From Shewanella sp. Isolate11 (lineage in GTDB: Bacteria > Pseudomonadota > Gammaproteobacteria > Enterobacterales > Shewanellaceae): a DNA stretch of 64,000 nt. How positions within the stretch are numbered: position 1 is the stretch's first letter; the number at the start of each line of letters is the position of its first letter. Made by a program: the position numbers and the translations under genes. This document shows, piece after piece, positions 27,386 through 37,077 of the stretch. The notes under the pieces are model-generated. The model saw nothing but the letters and a program-made list of their open reading frames with translations, made no database searches and was not told the DNA's origin. The stretch is taken from contig NZ_JAKEVF010000002.1 of NCBI RefSeq assembly GCF_022398315.1, positions 124,477 through 188,476 on the forward strand, written 5' to 3'.

Positions 27386-28414
27386 ATGTCGTTTAGCATG
27401 CTTCGGTTATTGCCTGTATCTCTTCTATTTTCTTCTTGTGCCTTTTCAGTAAATGCTGCAAATAATGACACGCAATTGCAGCCATTAGCAACGAGTGCGT
27501 TAGTGCTCGATATGGCAAATAAAGGGTCAACAGCAGTTGCCGTGGGTGAACGTGGTCACCTGTTTGTATTTCATCAAGGCTGGCAACAAAAGCCATCTCC
27601 AACAAAAGCCTTATTAACTAAGGTGAGCCTATTCAATGAGCAGTTAGGCTGGGCTGTGGGTCATGACTCAACAATTTTGCATACTCAAGATGCTGGTGAG
27701 AGTTGGCAAACACAAATGAGCTCTGCCGAAATGGAAAAACCATTGATGGATGTGCTGTTTTTCGATCAACAGCAAGGTATTGCTATCGGTGCTTATGGTT
27801 TGTTTTATCGGACGTTAAATGGCGGACAAAGCTGGCAGCAAGAGTTTCATGGCGAACTGCTCTATGAAGAAGATATTGCTTACCTTGAAGAGTTAAAGGC
27901 CGAAGATGAGCAGTTATATCTGAGTGAACGCAGCATGTTACTGCCGCATTTCAACCGCGTTGTTCAACTCAATGAGCAGCGTTTATTGATGGTTGGCGAA
28001 CTCGGGTTAGCTGCAATGTCTGAGGATTTGGGGAAGACATGGCAACGCATTGAGTTTCCTTATGATGGCTCTCTTTTCAATATCTTAGTCGCAAAACAAG
28101 GCATTTATGTCATGGGGCTTAGAGGTCACTTGTTCAAGAGTGAAGGCGATCTCGATGACTGGCAGACTATTGAATTGCCTATCGAGTCTAGTCTGAATGG
28201 CGGATTGGTACTTGATGATGAGCGGATCAGATTAGTGGGTAACGCGGGTGTCGTTATTGATGTTTATGCCGACGATTCAGTCAAGATGGTTGAGCAGCGT
28301 CAAGGGGAAAACCTGGTGGCAATCAACCAAACTAGTGATGGCAAGCAATGGCTTGTGGGTAGCAAAGGTTTTATCGAACTAAATCAACAACAAAAACTAA
28401 AACAAGATCAATAA
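27386..28414 (+). CDS. YCF48/BNR-repeat beta-propeller protein
   Basis: This 342-residue secreted protein has a signal peptide ending near SVNA and repeated propeller blades with the pattern GWAVGHDSTILHTQDAGESW, GIAIGAYGLFYRTLNGGQSW, MVGELGLAAMSEDLGKTW and VMGLRGHLFKSEGDLDDW. These resemble the YCF48/photosystem assembly-factor and sialidase-like repeats. The ATG at 27386 has AAGGAAG 5 bases upstream; an in-frame TTG at 27356 is rejected. It sits between DUF1329 and the RND gene (9-base gap), so it is probably a periplasmic accessory or scaffold of the same system. No enzyme active site is visible. Confidence 0.8.
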   Translation: MSFSMLRLLPVSLLFSSCAFSVNAANNDTQLQPLATSALVLDMANKGSTAVAVGERGHLFVFHQGWQQKPSPTKALLTKVSLFNEQLGWAVGHDSTILHTQDAGESWQTQMSSAEMEKPLMDVLFFDQQQGIAIGAYGLFYRTLNGGQSWQQEFHGELLYEEDIAYLEELKAEDEQLYLSERSMLLPHFNRVVQLNEQRLLMVGELGLAAMSEDLGKTWQRIEFPYDGSLFNILVAKQGIYVMGLRGHLFKSEGDLDDWQTIELPIESSLNGGLVLDDERIRLVGNAGVVIDVYADDSVKMVEQRQGENLVAINQTSDGKQWLVGSKGFIELNQQQKLKQDQ

Positions 28415-28423
28415 GGCCCATAC

Positions 28424-30727
28424 ATGTTAGATAGATTAGTCAATGGAATCGAGTCGTTTCTTTTCAGGCAGCGTGGCTTGGTCATCTTTGCTTTTGTTGT
28501 TACGACAATATTTTTAGCGTTTCAAGCCAGTCAGTTAAAGATGGATGCGGCGTTTGTTAAAAATATTCCGCTAAATCACAGTTATATGAAAACCTATTTG
28601 AAGCATCAAAAGCAATTTGGTGGGGCAAATAGCATTATGGTGGCCGTTGAAGACACCAGTGGTAATATTTTTAACGCTAACTTTTTCGACACTTTAAAGC
28701 AGGTTCATGATCAACTGTTTTTTATTCCGGGTGTTGATAGGGCGCAGGTTAAGTCTCTGTATTCACCATCTACTCGATTCACTGAAGTGGTAGAAGACGG
28801 CTTTGCCGGTGGCCCAGTCATTCCGGCGAACTTCACCACGACCCCCGAAGGATTAGAGGTGGTTCGCAGTAATATCGAAAAGGCGGGGATCGTTGGTCGA
28901 TTAATTGCTGAAGATTACTCTGCTGCAATGGTTTCGGCGCAACTGATGGATTTTGATCCGCAAACCGGAGAGTCATTAGATACCTTAGCCTTCGCTGAGC
29001 AACTTGAAAAAGAGCTCCGCGAACAATATGAAAACGATAATATCAAAATTCATATTATTGGCTTTGCGAAGATGGCCGGTGATGTCGCCGAAGGCGCGAA
29101 AGGCGTGGTGCTATTTTTCCTGATAGCCATAGTGATCACCGCCGTGATGGTTTATCTTTTTTCTAAATCCATCATGTTAACGGCACTGCTATTGAGTTGT
29201 AGTTTGGTGGCGGTAATCTGGCAACTCGGCTTGTTGACAGTCGTGGGATTTGGTTTAGATCCCATGTCGATTCTGATCCCTTTTTTGGTCTTTGCTATCG
29301 GTGTGAGTCATGGCGTGCAGGTGATCAATGCCGTGCGTCGTAGAGTCGGAGAGGGCGAGACCACAAAATCGGCAGCCGCGTTAGCTTTTCGTAGTCTGTT
29401 AATCCCTGGTGGCATCGCTTTATTATCCGATACGGTCGGTTTTTTAACCTTACTCGCTATCGATATTGGCATTATCAGAGAGCTAGCTATTTCGGCTTCT
29501 CTGGGGGTTGCGGTGATCATCTTAACCAATTTGGTGTTGCTGCCACTGCTTATCTCCTATACCCAAGTGAAACCGCTGACAGCTAAAAAAGACAGTAAGA
29601 TTGATAAGTTGTGGTTAGTTTTATCTTCGTTTGCCACGCCAAAATATGCTGTCGTTGTGGTGGTGGTGACTGTAATGCTTTATGGGCTAGGGCTTCAACA
29701 AGCGAATAAGATGCAAATAGGTGATCTGCAAGGCGGGGCGCCAGCGTTGCATTTCGATAGTCGTTACAACCAAGATACTTTCTTTATTACTGACCACTTC
29801 TCTGTGACCACAGATGTGATGACCATTATTGTCGAGGCGTTCCCTGAGGCTTGTACTTATCATGATGTTTTGATGAAAGTGGATGAGTTTGAGTGGCAGG
29901 TGTCAAATACGCCGGGTGTTGAGTCGACAGCCAGTCTAGCTTCGGTAGCTAAACGAGTTAATGCCGGATTCAACGAAGGCAATCCTAAGTGGCAGATTTT
30001 ACCGCGAACTACTGCGAGTTTAGTGCAAGCAGTTGGTCAAATACCAACCACTTCTGGCTTACTTAACAGCGATTGCTCTGTGATGCCTGTCTATCTGTTT
30101 TTGAAAGATCATAAGGCCGAAACCATAGAGCTGGTGATCGCTAAGGTTAAGTCGCTGGCAGCAACAATGGATACCGACAAGATGACCTTTAAGTTGGCAT
30201 CGGGTCCGGTTGGGGTTATGGCAGCAACGAACGAAGCGGTTGAGTCGGCTCAGTTACCTATGATGTTGTATGTTTATGGTGCCGTATTTGTGCTTTGTTT
30301 GGTCAGCTTCCGCTCAATCAGAGCTACCGTCGCCGTAATACTCCCTTTATACGTGGTTTCTACGCTGGCTCAAGCATTAATGACTCAGCTCGATATTGGC
30401 CTCGCGGTTAGCACTTTGCCTGTGATCGCGTTAGGTGTAGGTATTGGTGTCGATTATGGTATCTATATCTTATCGACTATGGCGCTTAAACTTCGTAGCG
30501 GTATGCCTGTTCAACAAGCCTACCATCAAGCTTTGATTGAGCGTGGTAGCGCGGTGATCTTTACTGGATTAACCTTAGCTATTGGTGTCAGTACCTGGTT
30601 CTTTTCGGCCCTTAAGTTCCAAATGGATATGGGGATTTTGCTGACCTTTATGTTTTTAGTGAATATGTTAGGGGCAATAATTATTTTGCCTGCGTTAGGG
30701 GCTCTTTTTTGGCGAAACGCAAGGTAG
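28424..30727 (+). CDS. MMPL/RND-family transporter
   Basis: This 767-residue inner-membrane protein has the classic RND layout: membrane segment 1 (about 18-38), a large periplasmic loop, a bundle of helices (about 225-385), a second cycle starting near 405, another periplasmic loop and a final helix bundle (about 620-760). The conserved block ALGVGIGVDYGIYILSTM marks the MMPL/SSD-like subgroup that moves lipids or other hydrophobic compounds. At 767 residues it is shorter than drug-efflux RND pumps. It ends the DUF1302-DUF1329-YCF48 operon and is followed by a strong terminator. The substrate is unknown. Confidence 0.87.
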   Translation: MLDRLVNGIESFLFRQRGLVIFAFVVTTIFLAFQASQLKMDAAFVKNIPLNHSYMKTYLKHQKQFGGANSIMVAVEDTSGNIFNANFFDTLKQVHDQLFFIPGVDRAQVKSLYSPSTRFTEVVEDGFAGGPVIPANFTTTPEGLEVVRSNIEKAGIVGRLIAEDYSAAMVSAQLMDFDPQTGESLDTLAFAEQLEKELREQYENDNIKIHIIGFAKMAGDVAEGAKGVVLFFLIAIVITAVMVYLFSKSIMLTALLLSCSLVAVIWQLGLLTVVGFGLDPMSILIPFLVFAIGVSHGVQVINAVRRRVGEGETTKSAAALAFRSLLIPGGIALLSDTVGFLTLLAIDIGIIRELAISASLGVAVIILTNLVLLPLLISYTQVKPLTAKKDSKIDKLWLVLSSFATPKYAVVVVVVTVMLYGLGLQQANKMQIGDLQGGAPALHFDSRYNQDTFFITDHFSVTTDVMTIIVEAFPEACTYHDVLMKVDEFEWQVSNTPGVESTASLASVAKRVNAGFNEGNPKWQILPRTTASLVQAVGQIPTTSGLLNSDCSVMPVYLFLKDHKAETIELVIAKVKSLAATMDTDKMTFKLASGPVGVMAATNEAVESAQLPMMLYVYGAVFVLCLVSFRSIRATVAVILPLYVVSTLAQALMTQLDIGLAVSTLPVIALGVGIGVDYGIYILSTMALKLRSGMPVQQAYHQALIERGSAVIFTGLTLAIGVSTWFFSALKFQMDMGILLTFMFLVNMLGAIIILPALGALFWRNAR

Positions 30728-30737
30728 TAATACAACT

Positions 30738-30763
30738 GGAGAGCTAAGGCTCTCCTTTTTTTT
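30738..30763 (+). terminator. Rho-independent terminator after the RND cassette
   Basis: GGAGAGC (30738-30744) pairs with GCTCTCC (30749-30755) across TAAG, followed by eight T. Confidence 0.93.
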
Positions 30764-30851
30764 GCATAAAAAAGCTATCTTAACGATTGTTTTTTCATCA
30801 TTGCTGAAAATGCTGCGTCAGAACTGAGATTCAGGAGGATCTACCACTAAA

Positions 30852-30922
30852 ATATTTCTCGAAATATGGCAGATTTAGTAATAAACTTCGCGCATGAACT
30901 CGGTCGGACTTTATCGACCGAG
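30852..30922. promoter_or_regulatory. Two perfect dyads in the gdhB upstream region
   Basis: ATATTTC-TC-GAAATAT (30852-30867) and CTCGGTCG-N8-CGACCGAG (30899-30922) both lie in the 223-base gap before gdhB, 65 to 135 bases from its start. The first looks like a compact operator; the second could be an operator or a leader hairpin. No regulator can be assigned. Confidence 0.45.
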
Positions 30923-30986
30923 ATATCACTTAAGCATCCAAAAATAAAAAATAAAGTGCTGCCATAGACCTAAAGGAAACTGCAAC

Positions 30987-33900
30987 ATGGCCTTGAAAGA
31001 TGCAATGCCTTCAGTACTACTTGAAAATGTAGTCAACCTGATCCATTCCAAAGTCCCCAATTCACAAGCAAAGCAAGTTGAGCAGTTCGCAACGAGCATT
31101 TATGCCCATATGTCAAAGGACGATTTACACGCACGCAATGATAGTGACCTGTATGGTGCGGTTTTAAGTCTTTGGAATGTGGCTAACAAGACTCCAGTAG
31201 GCGAGACTCATATTCGCGTATTTAACCCAAGCCAATCTAAGCATGGCTGGAAGTCATCACACTCAATTATTGAAGTGATTAGTCCTGACATGCCTTTCCT
31301 TGTAGATTCTTTAGGCATGGCGTTAAATCGTATGGGTATTACGACCCATATGATGCTACACACTCCACTGACGGTGAAACGTGAAAAGGATGAAATCGTT
31401 TATGTCAGTTATGGTGATGACAAAGATGAATCTTCAGATAAAGTGGCAGTATTTTTAATTGAGATAGACCGTCTTAGCAGTGAAGCGGATATCAAGAGTT
31501 TAGAGAAAGAGATTGCTTCAGTTTTGGGAGATGTTTCAGCCTCAGTTCATGACTGGCAGGCAATGTCTGACAAGTTAAAAGCGACCATTAAAGAGTTAGA
31601 TAAGCGTCCATTCCCTGGTGAAAGGTCCGAGTTAGAAGAAGCGATTAACTTCCTAACTTATCTTAATAATCATCATTTTACCTTATTGGGCTATCGCCGT
31701 TATCACCTTAACAAGGTTGAGGGCGATTTAGAGTTAGTGCCAGATAATGACACTAGCCTAGGTTTAATGAATGTGCCGGGTAAGCCAAAGTCTGATAAAG
31801 GATTGATGTTATCGACTCTGTCACAAAGTGCCCGTAAAGAAGCATTAGATAAGAGCTTATTGATTCTCACTAAGAGCAGCGAAAAGAGTCGAGTACATCG
31901 TCCTGCTTATGTGGATTATATTGGTATTAAGCGTTTCGATAAGAAAGGTAATGTGATTGGCGAAGACCGCTTTATCGGCCTGTATGCGTCAAACCTCTAT
32001 AATCGTAGCCCACGTGAAATTCCATTATTGGCGGAAAAAATTCAGCGTGTATTAGATGATTCTGGATTAACGCCGCGTTCGCACGATTACAAAGCCTTAT
32101 TGCACATTCTTGAAACCTTACCACGTGATGAAATCATTCAGGCTCGTGAAGCAGAGCTTGCTAGTATGGCTCGCGGTGTGCTTGAAATGCAAGAACGCGA
32201 CAAACTTAAGCTGTTTGTCCGTAAAGATGGGTTTGGCCGTTTCATCTCTTGCCTAGTGTATGTATCTAAAGATAGATATAACACCAAGTTACGTGAAGAT
32301 ACTCAGCGTATTTTGGCGCAGCACTTTAACAGTACTGCCGATGTTGAGTTCACTACTTATTTCTCTGAGTCGACACTAGCGCGTACTCATTACATTGTTA
32401 AAGTTGATAATAATAATACGGATGTCGATGTGGCAGCGATCGAAAATAATCTTATTGAAGCGGCGCGTTCATGGGAAGATAAACTCAGCAGCGCATTGAT
32501 TTCAGCGCAAGGCGAAGAGACGGGCAATCACCTGGTTAAACGTTTTGTTAATGCTTTCCCACGTAGCTACAAAGAAGATGTATTACCCAGTTCTGCCGTG
32601 GTCGATGTTGAACATCTTGAAGCCTTAGATGATGCCCACAAACTTGGGATGTTGTTCTATCAACCGCAAGAAACTGCGCTAAAAGACAATAAAGTTAGAC
32701 TGAAGTTATTCCATAAAGATGAGCCTATTCATCTATCTGATGTTTTACCTATGTTGGAAAACTTCGGTTTACGCGTGATTAACGAGCGTCCATACGAAGT
32801 TAAAACCGCCGATGGTGCAACGTTCTGGATCCTTGATTTCTTAATGACAGTCCAAGGTGCTGCGGTGGATAATCTGGCTGATAGCCAAGATCGTTTCCAG
32901 ACGGCATTGTCACAAGTGTGGAATAAAGAGCTGGAAGATGATGGCTTTAACCGTCTAGTTCTAGCAACTGGGCTATCAGGCCGTGAGGTGTCTGTGCTGC
33001 GTGCTTATGCCAAGTATATGCGTCAAATTGATGCGACTTTCAGCCAAGCATATATTGAAGAAACCTTCAGCAGCTATCCTCAGATCGCCGACTTATTGGT
33101 GAAGATGTTTATTCGTAAGTTCAACCCTAAGCTGAAGACACGTACTTTAGTGAAGTTTGTTGAACAGATTGAACTGCGTCTTGACGAGGTGTCTAGTCTC
33201 GATGATGACCGTATTATTCGCCGCTATTTAGATTTGATAAACGCGACATTACGAACCAACTTCTACCAAACGCTAGAAGTGGGTCGCAACAAGCCGTATA
33301 TCTCATTCAAGTTCCTGCCCTCTGATATTCCAGAGATGCCACGCCCGTTGCCTAAGTTTGAGATTTTTGTTTACTCTCCGCGTGTGGAAGGGGTTCATCT
33401 TCGTGGCGGTAAAGTCGCTCGTGGTGGCTTGCGCTGGTCTGATCGTCGTGAAGATTTCCGTACTGAAGTATTGGGCTTAGTTAAAGCGCAACAAGTTAAA
33501 AATACTGTCATTGTGCCAGTGGGTGCAAAAGGTGGTTTTGTTTGTAAACAACTACCGACAGAAGGTGGCCGCGATGCGTTCTTCACCGAAGGTCAGGAAT
33601 GTTACCGTCTGTTTATCCGTGGTCTGTTAGATATTTCAGATAACATCATCGAAGGCGAAGTGGTACCGCCAGTGAACGTGGTTCGCCATGATGAAGATGA
33701 TCCTTATTTGGTGGTTGCTGCCGATAAAGGCACCGCGACCTTCTCTGATATCGCCAACGCGATTTCTGAAGAGTATGGATTCTGGTTGGGCGATGCTTTT
33801 GCTTCTGGTGGCAGTAACGGTTATGACCATAAGAAGATGGGCATCACGGCGCGTGGTGCGTGGGAGTCGGTTAAGCGTCATTTCCGTGAAATTGGTATCG

Positions 33901-35831
33901 ATTGCCAAACCACAGATTTCACCTGTCTAGCTATCGGTGATATGGCGGGCGATGTATTCGGTAATGGTATGTTGCTGTCTGAACACACTCGTCTGGTAAC
34001 AGCTTTCAACCATCTTCATATTTTTATTGACCCAACGCCTGATGCAGCGACAAGTTATAAAGAGCGAGCGCGTTTGTTCGAATTACCACGTTCAAGCTGG
34101 GAAGATTACAATAAAGATCTAATTTCTAAGGGCGGTGGAATCTTCTCTCGCTCGGCGAAATCAATCACCTTAACTCCAGAAATCAAGAAGATGCTTGATA
34201 CCAAGAAAGCATCAATGACACCCAATGAGCTGCTTAAAGAGCTGCTTAAAATGAAGGTTGATCTGCTTTGGAACGGTGGTATTGGTACTTATGTTAAAGC
34301 AAGCCGCGAAACCCATGCTGAAGTTGGCGACCGTGCTAACGACGTGCTGCGTGTTAATGGTAATGAAGTGCAGGCGCGTATCATAGGAGAGGGCGGTAAC
34401 TTAGGCTGTACTCAACTGGGTCGTATCGAATATGCGGCCAATGGCGGCCGCATGAATACCGACTTTGTCGATAACGTGGGTGGTGTTGACTGTTCAGATA
34501 ATGAAGTAAATATCAAAATCTTGCTCAATGCGTTAGTGGCAGAAGGTGAGATGACCATCAAGCAACGTAACCGCCTATTAGTGGATATGACTGACGAAGT
34601 GAGTCGTATCGTACTACAAGATTGTAAGGATCAAACTCGCACTATTTCTGTGACTCAAGTTGGTGGAGCGGAGCAACTCAAAGAGCAGATCCGTTTTATT
34701 CACTACCTTGAGAAAGAGGATAAGCTAGATAGAGCGTTAGAATTCTTGCCAACCGATGATGAATTAGCTGAACGTTTAGCGAACGGCAAGCCGCTAACAC
34801 GACCAGAGTTATCTGTGTTGGTCGCTTATGCCAAGATGGTGCTTAAAGAGCAGCTATTAACGCCGGAAATTACCGATGACCCCTTCTTGAGTCAACTACT
34901 GATTGAGTATTTCCCTCGTCAATTACAGCAGAAATACACTGAGCGTATGGTGAACCATCCACTGCGTGCCGAGATCATTGCCACGTCGTTAGCTAATGAA
35001 TTGGTTAATGATATGGGTCTTAATTTTGTTCAGCGTATGCAAGATGAGACAGGTGCCTCAGTTGCCGAAGCAGCCATCTGCTACACTATGGCTCGCGAAG
35101 TGTTTGGTTTAGCTGATTTAACACATTCAATCACCGCACTTAACGGTATTATTCCTGCTGTGGTTCAAGGTGAGATGTTACATCAGTTGCGCCGCAATCT
35201 TCGCCGTGCTTGTCGTTGGTTCTTACGTCACCGTAATCGCAACCAAGGCATTGAGCAAACCGTTGCTTTCTTCAGCCCAGTATTTAATGCACTTCGTCAG
35301 AATGTACATCAGTATCTGGTTGAAGACGAAGTTAATGGTATTAAAGTTGAAATCGATGCGTTAATAAAAGAGGGTGTTCCTCAAGAGGTTGCTACCGACG
35401 TAGCCAACATGAGCACGCTGTTCTCAGCATTAGATATCTCGCAAATTGCTCAACTTGAAGATAAGCCAGTAGCTTTGGTTGCTGAAACTTATTACAAGTT
35501 AGGCGCAAAGGTTGATTTGCATTGGTTCCTTGAACAAATCAGCGCACAACCTGTTGCTAACCACTGGCAAGCATTGGCAAGAGCCGCATTTAGAGAAGAG
35601 CTTGATTGGCAACAACGCTCACTGAGTTCAGTGGTATTGCGTACTTGCACATCAAGTTGCGATGCAGAAACTATCATCGCACAGTGGATCGAATCCAATC
35701 AGGGCTTATTGGAGAGGTGGTTCCATATGCTTGCAGACTTTAAGACCTCGCAAACTCATGAGTTTGCTAAGTTCTCAGTCGCATTACGTGAGCTGAATTT
35801 ATTGATTCTTCATTGTGAAGGTCAATCGTAA
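30987..35831 (+). CDS. gdhB: NAD-specific glutamate dehydrogenase (large form)
   Basis: This 1614-residue enzyme deaminates glutamate to 2-oxoglutarate with NAD; its size places it in the 180-kDa class rather than the short hexameric class. It has a long N-terminal region with ACT-like regulatory segments, then the catalytic core. The glutamate-binding lysines lie in GGLRWSDRREDFRTEVLGLVKAQQVKN and VPVGAKGGFVCKQ, a dehydrogenase block in TDFTCLAIGDMAGDVFGNGM, and the NAD-binding region GGNLGCTQLGRIEYAANGG. A C-terminal helical domain follows. AAAGGAAA lies upstream of the ATG. It is monocistronic, with a terminator after it, and is the main amino-acid-catabolic gene here. Confidence 0.95.
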   Translation: MALKDAMPSVLLENVVNLIHSKVPNSQAKQVEQFATSIYAHMSKDDLHARNDSDLYGAVLSLWNVANKTPVGETHIRVFNPSQSKHGWKSSHSIIEVISPDMPFLVDSLGMALNRMGITTHMMLHTPLTVKREKDEIVYVSYGDDKDESSDKVAVFLIEIDRLSSEADIKSLEKEIASVLGDVSASVHDWQAMSDKLKATIKELDKRPFPGERSELEEAINFLTYLNNHHFTLLGYRRYHLNKVEGDLELVPDNDTSLGLMNVPGKPKSDKGLMLSTLSQSARKEALDKSLLILTKSSEKSRVHRPAYVDYIGIKRFDKKGNVIGEDRFIGLYASNLYNRSPREIPLLAEKIQRVLDDSGLTPRSHDYKALLHILETLPRDEIIQAREAELASMARGVLEMQERDKLKLFVRKDGFGRFISCLVYVSKDRYNTKLREDTQRILAQHFNSTADVEFTTYFSESTLARTHYIVKVDNNNTDVDVAAIENNLIEAARSWEDKLSSALISAQGEETGNHLVKRFVNAFPRSYKEDVLPSSAVVDVEHLEALDDAHKLGMLFYQPQETALKDNKVRLKLFHKDEPIHLSDVLPMLENFGLRVINERPYEVKTADGATFWILDFLMTVQGAAVDNLADSQDRFQTALSQVWNKELEDDGFNRLVLATGLSGREVSVLRAYAKYMRQIDATFSQAYIEETFSSYPQIADLLVKMFIRKFNPKLKTRTLVKFVEQIELRLDEVSSLDDDRIIRRYLDLINATLRTNFYQTLEVGRNKPYISFKFLPSDIPEMPRPLPKFEIFVYSPRVEGVHLRGGKVARGGLRWSDRREDFRTEVLGLVKAQQVKNTVIVPVGAKGGFVCKQLPTEGGRDAFFTEGQECYRLFIRGLLDISDNIIEGEVVPPVNVVRHDEDDPYLVVAADKGTATFSDIANAISEEYGFWLGDAFASGGSNGYDHKKMGITARGAWESVKRHFREIGIDCQTTDFTCLAIGDMAGDVFGNGMLLSEHTRLVTAFNHLHIFIDPTPDAATSYKERARLFELPRSSWEDYNKDLISKGGGIFSRSAKSITLTPEIKKMLDTKKASMTPNELLKELLKMKVDLLWNGGIGTYVKASRETHAEVGDRANDVLRVNGNEVQARIIGEGGNLGCTQLGRIEYAANGGRMNTDFVDNVGGVDCSDNEVNIKILLNALVAEGEMTIKQRNRLLVDMTDEVSRIVLQDCKDQTRTISVTQVGGAEQLKEQIRFIHYLEKEDKLDRALEFLPTDDELAERLANGKPLTRPELSVLVAYAKMVLKEQLLTPEITDDPFLSQLLIEYFPRQLQQKYTERMVNHPLRAEIIATSLANELVNDMGLNFVQRMQDETGASVAEAAICYTMAREVFGLADLTHSITALNGIIPAVVQGEMLHQLRRNLRRACRWFLRHRNRNQGIEQTVAFFSPVFNALRQNVHQYLVEDEVNGIKVEIDALIKEGVPQEVATDVANMSTLFSALDISQIAQLEDKPVALVAETYYKLGAKVDLHWFLEQISAQPVANHWQALARAAFREELDWQQRSLSSVVLRTCTSSCDAETIIAQWIESNQGLLERWFHMLADFKTSQTHEFAKFSVALRELNLLILHCEGQS

Positions 35832-35844
35832 AATTTATAATATT

Positions 35845-35875
35845 AAAAGCCCTGGCAATTGCCGGGGCTTTTTTT
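35845..35875 (+). terminator. Rho-independent terminator after gdhB
   Basis: AAGCCC-T-GGC pairs with GCC-G-GGGCTT across AATT, with a T7 tract. It lies within 20 bases of the pyrD start region. Confidence 0.92.
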
Positions 35876-35891
35876 CGGTCTAGGAGAGAGC

Positions 35892-36911
35892 ATGTTTTAT
35901 AAAATCGCACAAAAAGTCATGTTTCAGATGGATCCTGAGAAGGCCCATAATTTGGCTATCAGCAGTCTGAAATCTACCTCTAATTCACCTCTGGACTGCT
36001 TTTATGCGCAAAAGTTTGATCCTGCACCGGTAGAGTTTATGGGGCTGACCTTTCCAAACCCTGTGGGTTTAGCGGCCGGGATGGATAAAGATGGTGAATG
36101 TATTGATGCTTTTCATGCCATGGGTTTTGGTCACATCGAAGTCGGTACAGTAACTCCAAGACCACAACCTGGTAATGACAAGCCACGACTATTTAGATTA
36201 AAACCCGCTAAAGCGATTATTAATCGCATGGGCTTTAACAATAAAGGTGTCGATAGTCTAGTTGCTCACCTCAAAGCGGCAAAATCGGGGGCAATGGTCG
36301 GCGTCAATATTGGCAAGAATAAAGACACGCCAGTAGAAGAGGGTAAGGAAGATTATCTTATCTGTATGGATAAAGTGTATCCTTATGCCGCTTATATTGC
36401 GGTAAATATCTCTTCGCCAAACACACCTGGTTTACGCTCTTTACAGTATGGCGATCTGTTAGATGATCTATTAGGATCACTTAAAGCCAAGCAAAAAGAT
36501 CTTGCTAAGAAACATGGAAAGTATGTGCCGATCGCGTTGAAAATTGCACCAGATCTATCAGCTGAAGAGATTGAGAAGATTGCCGATTCGTTGATCCGTA
36601 ATGAGTTTGATGGTGCTATTGCGACCAATACGACTTTGACTCGTGATGGTGTTAGCGGATTACTAAATTCCAATGAAGCTGGTGGGCTAAGTGGTAAGCC
36701 ATTGAATTCATTGTCAACAAAAGTCATTAAGCAACTTGCAGATTGTTTAAAGGGTCAAATACCAATCTTAGGAGTAGGCGGAATTAATAGTGCCGCCGAT
36801 GCATTGGATAAATTGGATGCCGGCGCGACTATGGTACAAATTTATTCTGGTTTTATTTATCGTGGTCCAGAATTGATCAAAGAGATCGTTGACGCTTACC
36901 GGGTGAGATAA
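35892..36911 (+). CDS. pyrD: Dihydroorotate dehydrogenase (quinone), class 2
   Basis: This 339-residue FMN enzyme oxidises dihydroorotate to orotate in pyrimidine synthesis and passes electrons to quinones at the membrane. The N-terminal amphipathic helices ([26 protein letters not shown]) are the class 2 signature. The catalytic serine lies in [14 protein letters not shown]; the FMN-contacting blocks include [21 protein letters not shown] and [12 protein letters not shown]. The ATG at 35892 has TAGGAG upstream; a 33-base upstream extension overlaps the gdhB terminator and is rejected. It precedes zapC, as in E. coli. Confidence 0.96.
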   Translation: MFYKIAQKVMFQMDPEKAHNLAISSLKSTSNSPLDCFYAQKFDPAPVEFMGLTFPNPVGLAAGMDKDGECIDAFHAMGFGHIEVGTVTPRPQPGNDKPRLFRLKPAKAIINRMGFNNKGVDSLVAHLKAAKSGAMVGVNIGKNKDTPVEEGKEDYLICMDKVYPYAAYIAVNISSPNTPGLRSLQYGDLLDDLLGSLKAKQKDLAKKHGKYVPIALKIAPDLSAEEIEKIADSLIRNEFDGAIATNTTLTRDGVSGLLNSNEAGGLSGKPLNSLSTKVIKQLADCLKGQIPILGVGGINSAADALDKLDAGATMVQIYSGFIYRGPELIKEIVDAYRVR

Positions 36912-37077
36912 TCTATTTGATCTAAAACGATCGACTTATCCGATCGCGCGATCGCACTTAGATCGCGCATGATCCACTTAACATACTGTTATCTATAAGA
37001 TAATTTTTAAAAATATTTTGATATTGGTTGAAATATCATCTATTATCGAGCTGTATTTACAGTAATAGGTACACGTT

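Noticed and set aside
33636..33908. Antisense open frame inside gdhB
   Set aside because: It lies wholly inside a strongly conserved gene, has no ribosome site and no recognisable family; it is a shadow of codon bias.
35859..35891. Upstream start for pyrD
   Set aside because: It overlaps the gdhB terminator hairpin; the class 2 PyrD start MFYKIAQ has a good ribosome site.
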